From the NCBI GenBank assembly GCA_031308135.1, contig JAHLJT010008756.1:107338415-107402414 (forward strand): a DNA stretch of 64,000 nt, in the 5' to 3' direction. Made by a program: the position numbers and the translations under genes. Below the pieces are notes generated by a model. It was not told the DNA's origin and searched no databases. It saw nothing but the letters and a program-made list of their open reading frames with translations. Source of the DNA: Acheta domesticus (Eukaryota; Arthropoda; Insecta; Orthoptera; Gryllidae). Every line of letters starts with the position of its first letter. The first letter of the stretch is position 1. Below are positions 35,080-45,560 of the stretch, one piece after another.

Positions 35080-36588
35080 GTGGAATCGTCATCATTGTTG
35101 CTTCCGATAACGTGCAGAAATGTATACATTCCGAAGTAGTCGTAGAGAAAAAAATATTTTATTTATCTACTAAACGAGTTTCTAGAAATTAAAGTAACAT
35201 TATTCTTTATTCTGACTCTAATATTTACAAAAGTGAGAAAAAATAAACATTATTTTCCACACAGAAGGAGACGTACTACTTTTGGAAATGTATTCTGTCG
35301 ACTCTAGCATCACCCAGGCCTCAGGAGAAAATGTAATACCCTGGTCGGATTTACCAGAAAAGCCATGTCGAAAAGTACATCTTGCAAAATTCTCTTTTCA
35401 CAGAACAACGCTGTTTTCACAAAGCTGCCATTTTATCTGCGTCTGAATGCAAACGAAGCTCCAAGATGATAACAAAATTCCCTTCGGACGAATATAGGTC
35501 TGCTGCGGAGAGTGCAGTGCAGAGGAATCCTCTCCAGCGCGCAGGGAAAGATAAAGGCTGCATGAGTGGCTTCTTTTGCAGAAAGGTTTGGGGTTTTGAG
35601 ACTTGCAGCAGAGAAGAGCAAGAGACAAGAGGAAATTGGCGAGGAACGCAATGAAACCGCTGGAAATGAGGAGCATGGAAGAAGAAACTTTAATAAAGAA
35701 CCAAAGAAGGATTTAAAGGGGAAAAATAATAGATTCGGTATGGAGCTGTGGTTGATAATGCTGGACAGAATAACTTATGATTATAAAGGTATTCCTGTCA
35801 AATCTCCATTTGTTTATGACCTAACCCAGCAAAAAAGCAAACATCAGTTTCACCAAGCAATTTTTATTCAAGGTATATCTTATTTAAGTTTATTCGGTCT
35901 GTCTGTCTGTATTTGGCGCGACAGCCCGTTGCCGGCCAGAGCCTACCAGCTTAATCCCGGCCTCGCGGCCATGGGTTAAAGGGGTACGTGGTGGTTAGCG
36001 CAAAAATATCCCCACATCGTGTTCTGATCTTCTCAACCTGAGGCGTCAGTTTCCGCATCATCACGCAGCAACATATATTGGGACTTTGCAAGGAAAAAAA
36101 GCACACTATAATGTTGCCCAACCGGTCTAACCCGGGGTCGCGTCATGGAAAGCGAGCACGCTGACCAATGACGGCATTTCATTTCATTAGTCAAGCGTAT
36201 CCCATTCTTCGACCACACGATTCAATTGCTGACAAACAAAAGAATGATTAATGGGTCAGTTACTACACAAAGTGGTTATATATGAAACAAATAATCATTT
36301 TAGACGAAATTAACAAGTTCAAACAGTGGCTTGCGGCTTACTACTTTTTCAGCACTGCACATGTGGATGCAATCTATAAGAAAGTGACAGCTCGCAAGCA
36401 AACTGCCTTTGTTGCGCAGGAAGTACGGCCTCATCTATCAAGTGCTAATGGGAAAAGAGATGTGATGGTAATTCTTCGTTTTCATGCAGTCTTTGTATAA
36501 ATTGGAGCCTTGAAAGAACAAGCCTCGGCTAATCAACATTGAAAGTCATTGAAAATAAAATCATAAATATATCTCGATTTGTGTAGAT
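35080..36588. other. No recognised gene
   Basis: A plus-strand frame at 35566-35979 (137 residues) is Lys/Glu-rich in its first half and matches nothing I recognise. A TCTGTCTGTCTG run is at 35899. A patch at 35925-36000 is GC-rich. Confidence 0.35.
36581..36588. repeat. hAT target duplication, left
   Basis: GTGTAGAT, repeated exactly at 36821-36828. Confidence 0.92.
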
Positions 36589-36820
36589 CAGGGGTGTCAA
36601 GGTCGTATACTGGTGGCAGTGGCACGCGTCGTTGCACCGTAGGATTCCACGAGCTTCTTTGCGCAACTAGCGTCGGGAAAGGAAACTGTTAGTAACTGTT
36701 AGTAGCCGTTTTACAATAGGGATGGCGTCTCGGGTGGCGGGGTAATGAAGGGGAGGGGCGATTTTGTCGTGGCACTCGTGCCACGGACTCCCGCTCGTGG
36801 CATCGACCTTGACAATACTG
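36589..36820. mobile_element. hAT-type MITE, copy 1
   Basis: A 232-bp element starting CAGGGGTGTCAAGGTCG and ending CGACCTTGACAATACTG, imperfect terminal inverted repeats with CAG-type ends. It is flanked by the 8-bp duplication GTGTAGAT, the hAT hallmark. Internal words GGCAGTGGCACGCGTCGT and GCAACTAGCGTCGGGAAAGG are shared with the copy at 39702. Non-coding. Confidence 0.92.
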
Positions 36821-36828
36821 GTGTAGAT
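36821..36828. repeat. hAT target duplication, right
   Basis: GTGTAGAT, matching 36581-36588. Confidence 0.92.
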
Positions 36829-36912
36829 GAATAGAAGGTACTGGAAGGAGAAAATGTGGGCATCGAAGAACAGTCGTAAGGAAGATATTCTGCCTGAAGA
36901 GTGATGACTCAC

Positions 36913-37410
36913 TTGGGGAGCAAAGACGACCGATTTCTCTGTATTCGTAGGACCGGGGACGTCGTCGCCGACACCGAGGGCAGAGGGAAGGCTTGAGCTG
37001 GGGTGCGGATGGGGGAGGCGCCGAGGGTCGCAGTGCAATTTCGAGGAAAACGACATCGCATCGAGGCGAGCGGCAGCAGCGGCGGCGTTGGGGGTGGTGG
37101 GGGGCGTGGGAGGCGGTGAAGGCGGCGGAGGCGGGGGGGGGGGAGTAGAGGAGTCGCTGGGGGCGATGGGGGCGGTGGGGGCGTTTACCAAATTGCTGGT
37201 TGTTCTCCGTGTAGCGAGGCCGGCAACGCCCCCAGGGAGCGGTAGAATCGTGGACCGCGGTCCCGGGCCTAAGGGATACCCACTGCTCGCGTTCCTTGGA
37301 ATGCTTCGGGGAAAAGAAACCGGGTAGGCATTTGGATTAAGATGCGGTTGGACGGGCTCAATTTGGTTCAATGTTTCCGAAGCGAGAGGGGACAGACAAG
37401 TGAGGTGCAT
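36913..37410 (-). CDS. Possible host exon, Pro/Ala-rich, product unknown
   Basis: An ATG at 37408-37410 opens a minus-strand frame that stays open for 247 codons. After about 166 codons the sequence reads CCCCAA then GTGAGT, a good 5' splice donor at 36912, in phase 0. The protein to that point has a 5'-proximal mixed region, a poly-proline stretch (about residues 90-105), a run of six alanines, and a Ser/Pro/His-rich end. This composition is like disordered N-terminal regions of metazoan regulators, but no domain is recognisable. Beyond the donor the frame enters the hAT MITE, so that part is not protein. No partner exon is identified, and the GC-rich, G-skewed plus strand can by itself produce such a frame. 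Treat as a candidate only. Confidence 0.3.
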
Positions 37411-38924
37411 TCTAGCTTAGTGTAGCGTCTCCAACTTGTATTTTTATCTTTAGTATTTTTATTAAGGATGTTAATTATATACATGATTTTTAAATACAGG
37501 AAACAATTGTCTTGATCACATATCCACAATTATAGAAAGGTAGATAAAGAATATCGACTAAATACTTTTTAAGATGTGTATGTTTCATTATAAAAGTAGG
37601 TCTAATTATCCTCAGTCTGATGAATCCAGCTTTGACTGTTCATATTATGACGGAAAGACAGTACATACTTCACAGAGGTTTACTACGATAGGTTTCTTGG
37701 AGCCTTTAAAACATTTTTTTTTTAGAATTCTAAAAGAATATGGCTTAAAGTGGTGGATATCGATTTCACTTAACGAAGTAAATCGAATGATCTATTAATT
37801 AGAAATCGAATGATCTATTTATCATTAACCTTCAAAAACACGTTATTTTTTAAGAATTCTCTTAGAATGTTCTAGAAGTATACTGGGAAAATTCCCTGTA
37901 CCTTACAAGTACATCTAGATGCGTCAAATGACACTTCTTTGAACAGGAAAAGTTCGTACATACACAAACATGATCATATACGTAGGTTATCTCATTACTA
38001 TTGGTAGAAAGTTTATTAACAAAATCGAACGCTTCGGTTAATGATACGGTTAGCAGTAATCTTTGAACCACGATTTTATATTTTAACCTCTTCGATTGAT
38101 TACTATGACTGAAACAGCTTTGTAATAATGGACTGCCTTTGCGTAATGTATGGCATTAGTCTGTCTTCCTTCGATATACGCTAATGGTATCAGACGCAGT
38201 GAGTTGAAAGGAAATCCTGTTTTTGAAATAATGAAATAAATTCATCATGCTTTCTTTCGACTTGTTTTAACAAGAAAGTGTAGAAAAGATTATTAGTGTT
38301 AGGTGTTTAATGCACAGCCCGTTGATATACATCAATTCTCTTTGAAACGAGATTATTCAACGTTCACGCAGAGTTGAATACGAAGTAAAGAGAGAGCTTG
38401 CTAGCTGTCCTGGGGAGTGGCGAGCGGGATTCTATGTATAAGCTGGGAACAAAGCGCGTCGGTGGCCTTCAATTCTCTTTGCCTGAAAATTGAGTGTCGA
38501 AATGGAATCACAGACAGTTATTCAAATGGTCTCTCGATTCAGAACTTGCACAAAAATTCCTTTGTGAATATTACTTTCACTTCATTTTTCTGTTTCATTG
38601 AAAATTATTAATATTAGAGGAACAAAAAGAAAATGTTTTGAAGAACTGGATATATTGTAACTAGTGAATTTTATTACCACAATCTCAACTTACAACATTA
38701 CTACAATATCATTTGAAGATGCAGGAAAGTTGCTACAGACTTTCGCTCTAATTATGTTGCCTCCCTTTTTGTGGAGAGAACACGTAATATTCAATGACCA
38801 TCTGTTTTGAAATAATGTTGCTTATTTTCACTTCAATTTAGTCTCTTGAAATATATGAAATCAATGGATTAATATTTTCTTGTAGAAAATACTATCGAAC
38901 AAGAAAAGGTATGAAAGAATATTC
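37411..38924. other. No gene seen
   Basis: AT-rich, no coding signal. A short duplication (AATCGAATGATCTATT) is at 37782-37819. Confidence 0.4.
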
Positions 38925-39010
38925 TGAAGGTCTGCTGCTCTGATCGTTTGTTTCTGTGAATTCCTTCAATCACTGCCAGGCAGATAGCAAAGCAGTATTT
39001 CAGACATCGG
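38925..39010 (+). repeat. B family copy 5, diverged
   Basis: CTGCTGCTCTGATCGTTTGT, CACTGCCAGGCAGATAGC and AAAGCAGTATTTCAGAC follow the B-family order with many changes. Confidence 0.5.
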
Positions 39011-39351
39011 TACCAGAACAAAGCGAAGCTTTTCCTCATCTTCCATAAGACTGGTCAGTAGGTTTGTCTTGCATTTGCATGATCTAGAAGCCGACCAGCA
39101 GTATGATAACATAAGGCCAGCACTTTCATGAAATATCTGTGGTGTCTGGGTATACGTTGGTAAGTGCAAAGTATAAATAGCATACATACCAACTTTTGCT
39201 CTAGAGACCACATAACCCATATCCAACAAACACGAATAAATCCCATTATATTTGTGGATTTCGATGTTTTACAAATAATTCATCCGTATTTTTGTTACTT
39301 AAGGTTGCATCAACATCAAGGTCATCAGCGATCACTCTTGGATTTTAACGT

Positions 39352-39512
39352 AATGTAACTTAAGGTGAGATGATATGGTGATGACAGGGGGGCAAAAGGA
39401 CGAACACAAACACAACCAAGCCCGAGGCGGAACTCGAACCCGCGGTCCTCGGGTCCGAGATTGCTATACACCAACGCTTTAGCGATCTCGGCCACCGTGG
39501 ATCGGCAATTAT
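39352..39512 (-). mobile_element. tRNA-derived SINE (Leu/Ser-like head)
   Basis: On minus: GGTGGCCGAGATCGCTAAAG holds the A box, and GCGGGTTCGAGTTCCGCC holds the B box, 40-50 bases on. The long stretch between, with a variable-arm-like AGCAATCTCGGACCCGAGG, resembles class II tRNAs (Leu/Ser). A non-tRNA body of about 70 bases follows, with GTTCGTCCTTTTGCCCCCCT and ATCATCTCACCTTAAG. A head fragment of the same family is at 13163-13200. Confidence 0.78.
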
Positions 39513-39693
39513 TCCGGTTGTTCCACATAAATTCAGCTAATATACAAGTAAGTATCTCAGAATTCCTGTATCTGCTAAACCTGTGACCCGCTCCACTTAT
39601 CTGTCAGGAGAGTTGCCTACACAACTGCAATCCGGCGCATTTGAAGTGTGACCTTCAAAGCGTTTCACACACGTTAAACGTTAAAATTGAAGG

Positions 39694-39701
39694 GTGTAGC
39701 G
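39694..39701. repeat. hAT target duplication, left (copy 2)
   Basis: GTGTAGCG, repeated exactly at 39936-39943. Confidence 0.92.
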
Positions 39702-39935
39702 CAGTGGTGTCAATGTCTTTTACTGGTGGCAGTGGCACGCGTCGTGGCACCGTAGCATGCCACGAGCTTCTCTGCGCAACTAGCGTCGGGAAAGGAAACT
39801 ATTAGTAACCCCGCCATTTTATAATAGGGATGGCGTTGTGTCTGGTAGCGGGGTAATGAACTGCTTGGTGGGGCGACTTCGCCGTGGCACTCGTGTAACA
39901 GACTTCCGCTCGTGGCATCGACCTTGACAACACTA
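39702..39935. mobile_element. hAT-type MITE, copy 2
   Basis: A 234-bp sister of 36589-36820 in the same orientation, starting CAGTGGTGTCAATGTC and ending CGACCTTGACAACACTA. It is flanked by the 8-bp duplication GTGTAGCG. Both targets begin GTGTAG, which suggests a target preference. Confidence 0.92.
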
Positions 39936-39943
39936 GTGTAGCG
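39936..39943. repeat. hAT target duplication, right (copy 2)
   Basis: GTGTAGCG, matching 39694-39701. Confidence 0.92.
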
Positions 39944-41519
39944 TCTTATTTATGATAAATGACTAAAGGAGGAATATACTATGAGGATACATACTATAAA
40001 AGAACAATTTGTACTCGCATGAGAATCCAATAAGAATGTGAACGTGATTAAAGAAGGGCAAGATTCTCAACCCTTAATCGAGAACCAAATCACTAGATAG
40101 GTAATTGTAATAGAATATTCATTTTAAGATGTAATGATTTGTTGTCTGTTGGACACAAAATGCCAGAACGGCACTGATCCAAATGTGTTGGCAAAATAGG
40201 AAGTTTCGACGAAGGATTAGCAGAAATTGGTAAAACAAATCCATAGGAAGTGAACGTCTACTACATTTTTCAGGGTAAGGATGTTTTTTGCAGTACCATT
40301 TAAGCAGACGAACCGCACAACTCACAACTGGATGTAAGTTGTAACTAACACTACAGACAGTTGAAATGTAAATACCAGTTGAAAGTAAATGCTAGAAATT
40401 TCACAAATTCACTGAGATAGTTTTTAAATACTTAACTCTGTAATGCAATTGTGAAAATCTAGATAATTACAGATACCATTATTGTAATACCTATTGTATT
40501 TAGAAAACAATGTGTTGAAAATAAACTTCGATAAAAGCGAAAAGTTGTGATAGTTTTAGTTGCATCTGATTGATATTCGCTCATTTTCCTTTACTTCCAT
40601 ACAAAAGAAAAGTAATAGTTTTAATACGTTCAAACGACTCGCGTACTAAATACTTTGTAAAATTTTCCATCAATTATAAAAGAATAAGCGAATTTTGTGA
40701 TGCACCACGGCACAAAAGCTGCAACATCAGGCACAATTTGCAACGCTCAACGCATCTGCCGCCACTTTGTAACTGCAGCTGTTGTTCGCGACCTCTCCAA
40801 TGGCGCGACCAGCAAGCTAATGCAACGATCAAACAATTTCATCGATATACAGCTATTGCAGGAACGTATTAAACGCCAATTACAGCTGCAGCGCATCATT
40901 TTCATTTCGAATCTGTGGCGGATACAGATCGGAAGTGGTCGAATAGGGTGGTGTAAAGTGGTACACAACAGCGGTGATACAGAAGTGTGTGCTGCAACAC
41001 AAAAGCAGCGGGCCAGTGGTGAAAGGGCGAAGAGGATTCAAGCTAGGAAAGAATCAATAAGTATTTCCAATATTTGTAGCCGGTGTGGTCTTTTGATGAA
41101 GAGTGTTTGCAGTGGTAACAATATCTAAAAATTTATAATATCGGAGGATCTACACAACAGCTTTAGTTGTATTGGTGCAAAAAGATTGTGATTGTAAAAT
41201 GAATTCGTAGTTAAACTATCATAGTTTTATTCGTTTTAAATGTAGAACAATATTTAAAATTTATAAATGATTATATATAACGAAATAGTTTTATTCTATT
41301 TATTCATAAATAGGCACTAAACTATTTACAAAAATGTTATGTTTGTTATTACTTACATATATTACTGCATTTCAAACCGTAAACAAATGTCTTTCGATAT
41401 TGGAAGTATCGATATTTTACTTTTCATGATACCGACGTATTAATTATTTGTTGTTGTTGTTGTTGTTGAAATCGATATCTAATATCGTGATCAAACTGAT
41501 GCCGTCATGTAGCTACAAC
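39944..41519. other. No recognised gene
   Basis: A plus-strand frame at 40697-41128 (143 residues, non-ATG possible start region) is Gln/Arg-rich and ends in an SRCG-containing segment; I do not recognise it. (TTG)n at 41451-41469. Confidence 0.35.
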
Positions 41520-41620
41520 ACAGAGACAGAGAGGGAGAGAGAGAGGGAAAGAGAGAGAAAGAGAGAGGAGAAGAGAGGAGAGAGGAGAGAGGAGAGAGAG
41601 GAGCGAGAGAGTTAGAGTGG
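41520..41620 (+). repeat. GA-rich microsatellite
   Basis: GAGAGGGA and GAGAGGAGA units. Confidence 0.92.
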
Positions 41621-42079
41621 AGGGAACAAGAGGGTTGATGGCGAAGACGAAGAGACATCAGAGATGAGAGTGAAGAGCTTATATTATTAGTGATTTTGGG
41701 AATAAAAGGCAGAATAATTTGTTTCTTATCACCCTCATATCATGTTTTCGGCACACGGCCATTATTACCTAAAATACACATTCTCCTGTTCTTAATATAC
41801 TTTCTAACAAATTTCATGGGATAATTATTTTCATACAGAATCTGCGATACTATATGAAGGTTGGAATGGTGATGAACATGGTGTGATAATTTAAGAGCCC
41901 TATCAACTAATCCATAAATTACACCTATTTTCTGTTTGACAGGATGTTTTGACAAGAAATGACACACGATTGGACGAACTCTCCTTCCTATACCAATTGG
42001 TGGAAACATTGCCATAAGTATGTGTTACTGCAACATCTAGGAAATTAATAGAATTCTTTTCTTCTTTTTCCATCGTACA
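41621..42079. other. No recognised gene
   Basis: Mixed to AT-rich. The minus frame at 41740-42015 has a phrase ending near its ATG-less start but no domain I can name with confidence. Confidence 0.35.
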
Positions 42080-42640
42080 TTGAACGGAATTATCATTTGA
42101 ATTAAATTACTATATCTTTAATATTTTAGTTGTAGGAAGACGTCGTAATAAGTTTGAACTTTTGCAATTTTCGAAAAATCAGTATTTTTTACGAATATGA
42201 GACCTGCATCATTCTTTTAAAGGTCCTTCACACAATCCAACAACAAAATATAATCGAAAACGATGGAACCACTTTCTTGAAAATTTGGAAAATATCTCAG
42301 GCGCTTTATGAAAAAAAATTCAAATATCGGTTTCAAATTAAAGGGACCGTAACATTAGACCGATAGATTGGGGAATATCAATTTTGGAGAAAATCGACTG
42401 AACGGTTTAGCCGCTAGTGTTGTTCAGGACGGACGGAGTACGGACAGGACGGACATTTTTGCTGTCAATGATTTCCCGGTATCAAAGACCACAAAACATG
42501 GATTCTGGATACATCACGGTTTTGAGGATTTTTTTCTAAATTTAGCAACTAGCAACTATCCACTTAGCTCTTTAATAAATTATTCTGGCGAAAATTCGTC
42601 TTTTTTCGCGCAGCATTTTTCATAAATTTCTCTCTACTCT
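42080..42640 (+). repeat. R1 family, copy 3
   Basis: Has TAGTTGTAGGAAGACGTCG, GCAATTTTCGAAAAATCAG, CAAATATCGGTTTCAAATT, AATTTTGGAGAAAATCGACT, a GGACGG-rich stretch and CGCGCAGCATTTTTCATAAA at its end. This gives the 3' order of R1. Confidence 0.75.
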
Positions 42641-42769
42641 TTAGAGGAAGTAATTAGTAGGGCTACTGAATGGCACAGACTTTCTCGTAGTAAAATTTTC
42701 TAATTTCCTTGGAGAGGGCTAGCTTTACGGTGTTGCCCCATCTTGGGAGCTACCACCTATCACCATCCA

Positions 42770-44016
42770 AAATACATTTTTCAAAGTTTTCTCAATTTTT
42801 CTGTTTACTGATTGTAATTCGAAACATTACTTTTAAAATATTAAAGACGAGCGATATAGAAATTTCGTCCTATATAGAAATTTTCACTGAAAAATTTCGA
42901 GACGTTTTAGGAAAAAGTCGTTTAAGTTCTAGTGTAAATACACACCTTAAAGCTCTTTTTCGCAGGAATTTTCTGTTTTCAAAACACTTCACTTGAAGCC
43001 ATTCGGAACTCTTTTACTCATAATTGCAATAATGTATACAAATTGCTGGAGCTCTGCTTATTAACGGCGTGAGAGATATTAAAAAAAATTAAATTTGTTT
43101 AATTTTTGAAAAATAACAAAAGAATACCCGAAATAAATTTTACATATCTTTAACAGTGCAAATTGCACTACCCATTCGACAAGTTTGAAGAAACAATTTG
43201 GAGCCGTTTTTTAAAAAAATGGGGTTTGAGCGTTTCAAAAAATGCGGAATTTGAGCTCGTTTTCACAAAAAACTATTGAGAGTTCGAGAAATTTTATGAC
43301 ATTATTTAAAGCACATTTTTACTCTTCAATGTAATAATGTGAATACATAGTGGCTAATTTAAATATCAAAGACGTGAGAGGCTAGTCAAAAAAATTACAT
43401 TTTTGTAATTTTGGAAAAAACAAAAGAATAGAACAAAATGGCGTTTATGTCTTCTAATAACACATTTAGCACTATCCCTAACAGCAATTTAAATACAAAA
43501 TTTAGAGCCGTTTTAGAGAAAATCTTTTTGTTTTTTGTTATTAAAATCACTCAAACTCCACTGGATATTGCGTAAAAACGTTTGGAAAATGAACAGGATC
43601 TTAATGAAAAAACCTAATTACGGACAACAAATTTTATTTGAAGGCAAAATCTATCTTCAATTTTGTAGTTGTAGTAAGTAGACACCGAAAAAATTCAACC
43701 TTTAGCAAACTTTTCAAAAATTCAGAATTTTAGTCGTGAAAATTGGTTCCATGTTACCTTCATAAGTGTATTTTACTCTATTCTTATAAGAAATTAAAGG
43801 AAGAAATTTAGAACCATTTTGGGAAAATGTTGAAAATGTCGCAGGGGCTTCGTATAAAGTATCCCCAGAAATAAATGAAAGGTTTTCAAAATCGGAGGGC
43901 TTTGACTCTGGAGATTATCGACAGTTTGGAAAAAATCGAACGCACAGTTCAGGCGCTAGCGGTGTTCACAGACGGAGGGACGGGTTGACGGATGGACGTT
44001 TTGCCATCAATCGAAG
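42770..44016 (+). repeat. R1 family, copy 4
   Basis: A longer copy that includes the 5' R1 blocks (TTTGAGCGTTTCAAAAAATG, TTGAGCTCGTTTTCACA) and later TTGTAGTTGTAGTAAGTAGA. It ends in a GACGGAGGGACGGGTTGACG stretch and runs straight into the palindromic terminus. Confidence 0.75.
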
Positions 44017-44590
44017 TTTACTTTCCCGTATACGTACGTACATACGGAGTAATATACAGAGTATATGGAAAGTTATGTAATGCTGCGCGAAAAAAATTAG
44101 AGTTTTCAGCCGAAAAAAATTCGTGGCCAGGCCGTGATAACTAAAAGGTGGATAAATCCAGTTGCTAAATTAAGGAAAACAAATCTCCTAACACGTGGTG
44201 TTGCCAGAATCCTTCGGTACAAGAACTTAGAAAACAGAGATTCTGGCTACACCACGCTTTAGAGGATTTTTTCCCTTAATTTAGCAACTGGATTTATCCA
44301 CCTTTTAGTTATCACGTTAAGGAAAAAAGTTAAGGAAAAAAAATCTCCTAACACGTGGTGTTGCCAGAATCCTTCGGTACAAGAACTTAGAAAACAGAGA
44401 TTCTGGCTACACCACGCGATAGAGGATTTTTTCCCTTAATTTAGCAAGTGGATTTATCCACTTTTTCGTTATCACGGCCCGGCAATGAATTTTTTTCCGC
44501 CGAAAACTCGCCATTTTTTCGCGCAGCATTACATAACTTTCCGTACTACGTTTATTACTCCGTATATACGTACGTATACGGGAAAGTAAA
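44017..44590. mobile_element. R1 palindromic terminus with nested hairpins
   Basis: Outer arms of about 160 bp (44017-44180 and 44430-44590) are inverted repeats starting TTTACTTTCCCGTATACGTA. Inside are two direct units of about 150 bp (about 44169-44317 and 44331-44478). Each unit itself folds: CTAACACGTGGTGTTGCCAG pairs with CTGGCTACACCACG. The end CGTATACGGGAAAGTAAA matches the 3' ends of R1 copies near 60447. It may be an R1-derived foldback element or two R1 ends joined tail to tail. Confidence 0.75.
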
Positions 44591-44679
44591 AATGGAAGGG
44601 TATGTTAAGATGCGAGGGAATCAGAAGCGAAGAAGAGAAAAACCAGGCATCCCAATTGTGGTAAAAGAAAAAGAGCAAT

Positions 44680-44974
44680 AAGAGAAGATACGAAAGTATG
44701 GAAGAAGATGGAAAGAGAAGGTTTGGGATAGTTTAAGTTGGTAAAAGGTAAGGAAAGGCCAAGAGCAAAGAGGAAGGAAGAAAGTAGGAGGGAAGAAAGG
44801 AAGGAAGTAAGGAAGGAAGAAACGAGAAGGGTAAACAAAGATGGTCAGATAGGACCAAGTCCTCAGAGCACAGAGGACAGAGAAATAATGACAAATGGAG
44901 AAAGAAAGAGGGAAAGAGAAAAACAATGGGAAAGAAAGGAAGAAGGGGAAAGAGAGAAAGGAGTGATAGGGAGG

Positions 44975-45040
<66 letters not shown>
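44680..45040 (+). repeat. GA-rich microsatellite
   Basis: Purine-rich throughout, with a pure (GA)n tract at 44978-45038 of about 30 units. Confidence 0.93.
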
Positions 45041-45041
<1 letters not shown>

Positions 45042-45179
45042 GGAAATCGATGAGATAGTAAATTAATTTTGATGCCGGCGTTACTATGAACAATCTGGTG
45101 GGCAGTGCAGGAGCGTGGGGCGGGATAGGCGGGGCTGTGCCTTGAGGTCGAGGCTTCCGGGTGTGAGAGGCTGAGCAGA

Positions 45180-45560
45180 GCAGCTCAATGGCGGCGGCCT
45201 CCCATTCAGGGGCCGCGCGCGTGCTCCCGCGCGCAAATATTTGCGGCCTCGCGGCGCCGCCGCCGCCGCCCCCGGCTACTGCCTGTCCAGCCGTCACGCC
45301 CCGGGCAAACAACGCCGTCCTGCGCAGCGTCACTCGCCCACGCGGCGAGCCCCCGCGTGCCACCCACGCGGCGATATCCGAATCGCCCACGAGCCCACCT
45401 GCGTTCCGTTCGGGTGGGGTTTCTTGACATTCGAGGTACGCAGTTCTTGCCCACCGCTGCATCGCACGGCCAGTGAAGAAACTGAGATCAACTCGCCCGA
45501 CCTCGCGCGCACGCAGCCCACGCGGGGAACCTGGGCATTGTCGCCAAGGCGCGGATTCAC
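45180..45560. other. CpG-rich island
   Basis: GC-rich with GGCGCCGCCGCCGCCGCCCC. Frames on both strands are Ala/Pro/Arg-rich with no recognised domain. One of the larger islands here and a candidate for promoter-type sequence. Confidence 0.55.

Noticed and set aside
40697..41128. 143-residue frame as a LINE zinc-finger tail
   Set aside because: Only one SRCG motif is visible; too little to assign.
44863..45462. 199-residue minus frame
   Set aside because: Half is a (GA)n translation, and the rest is CpG-island sequence open in several frames.
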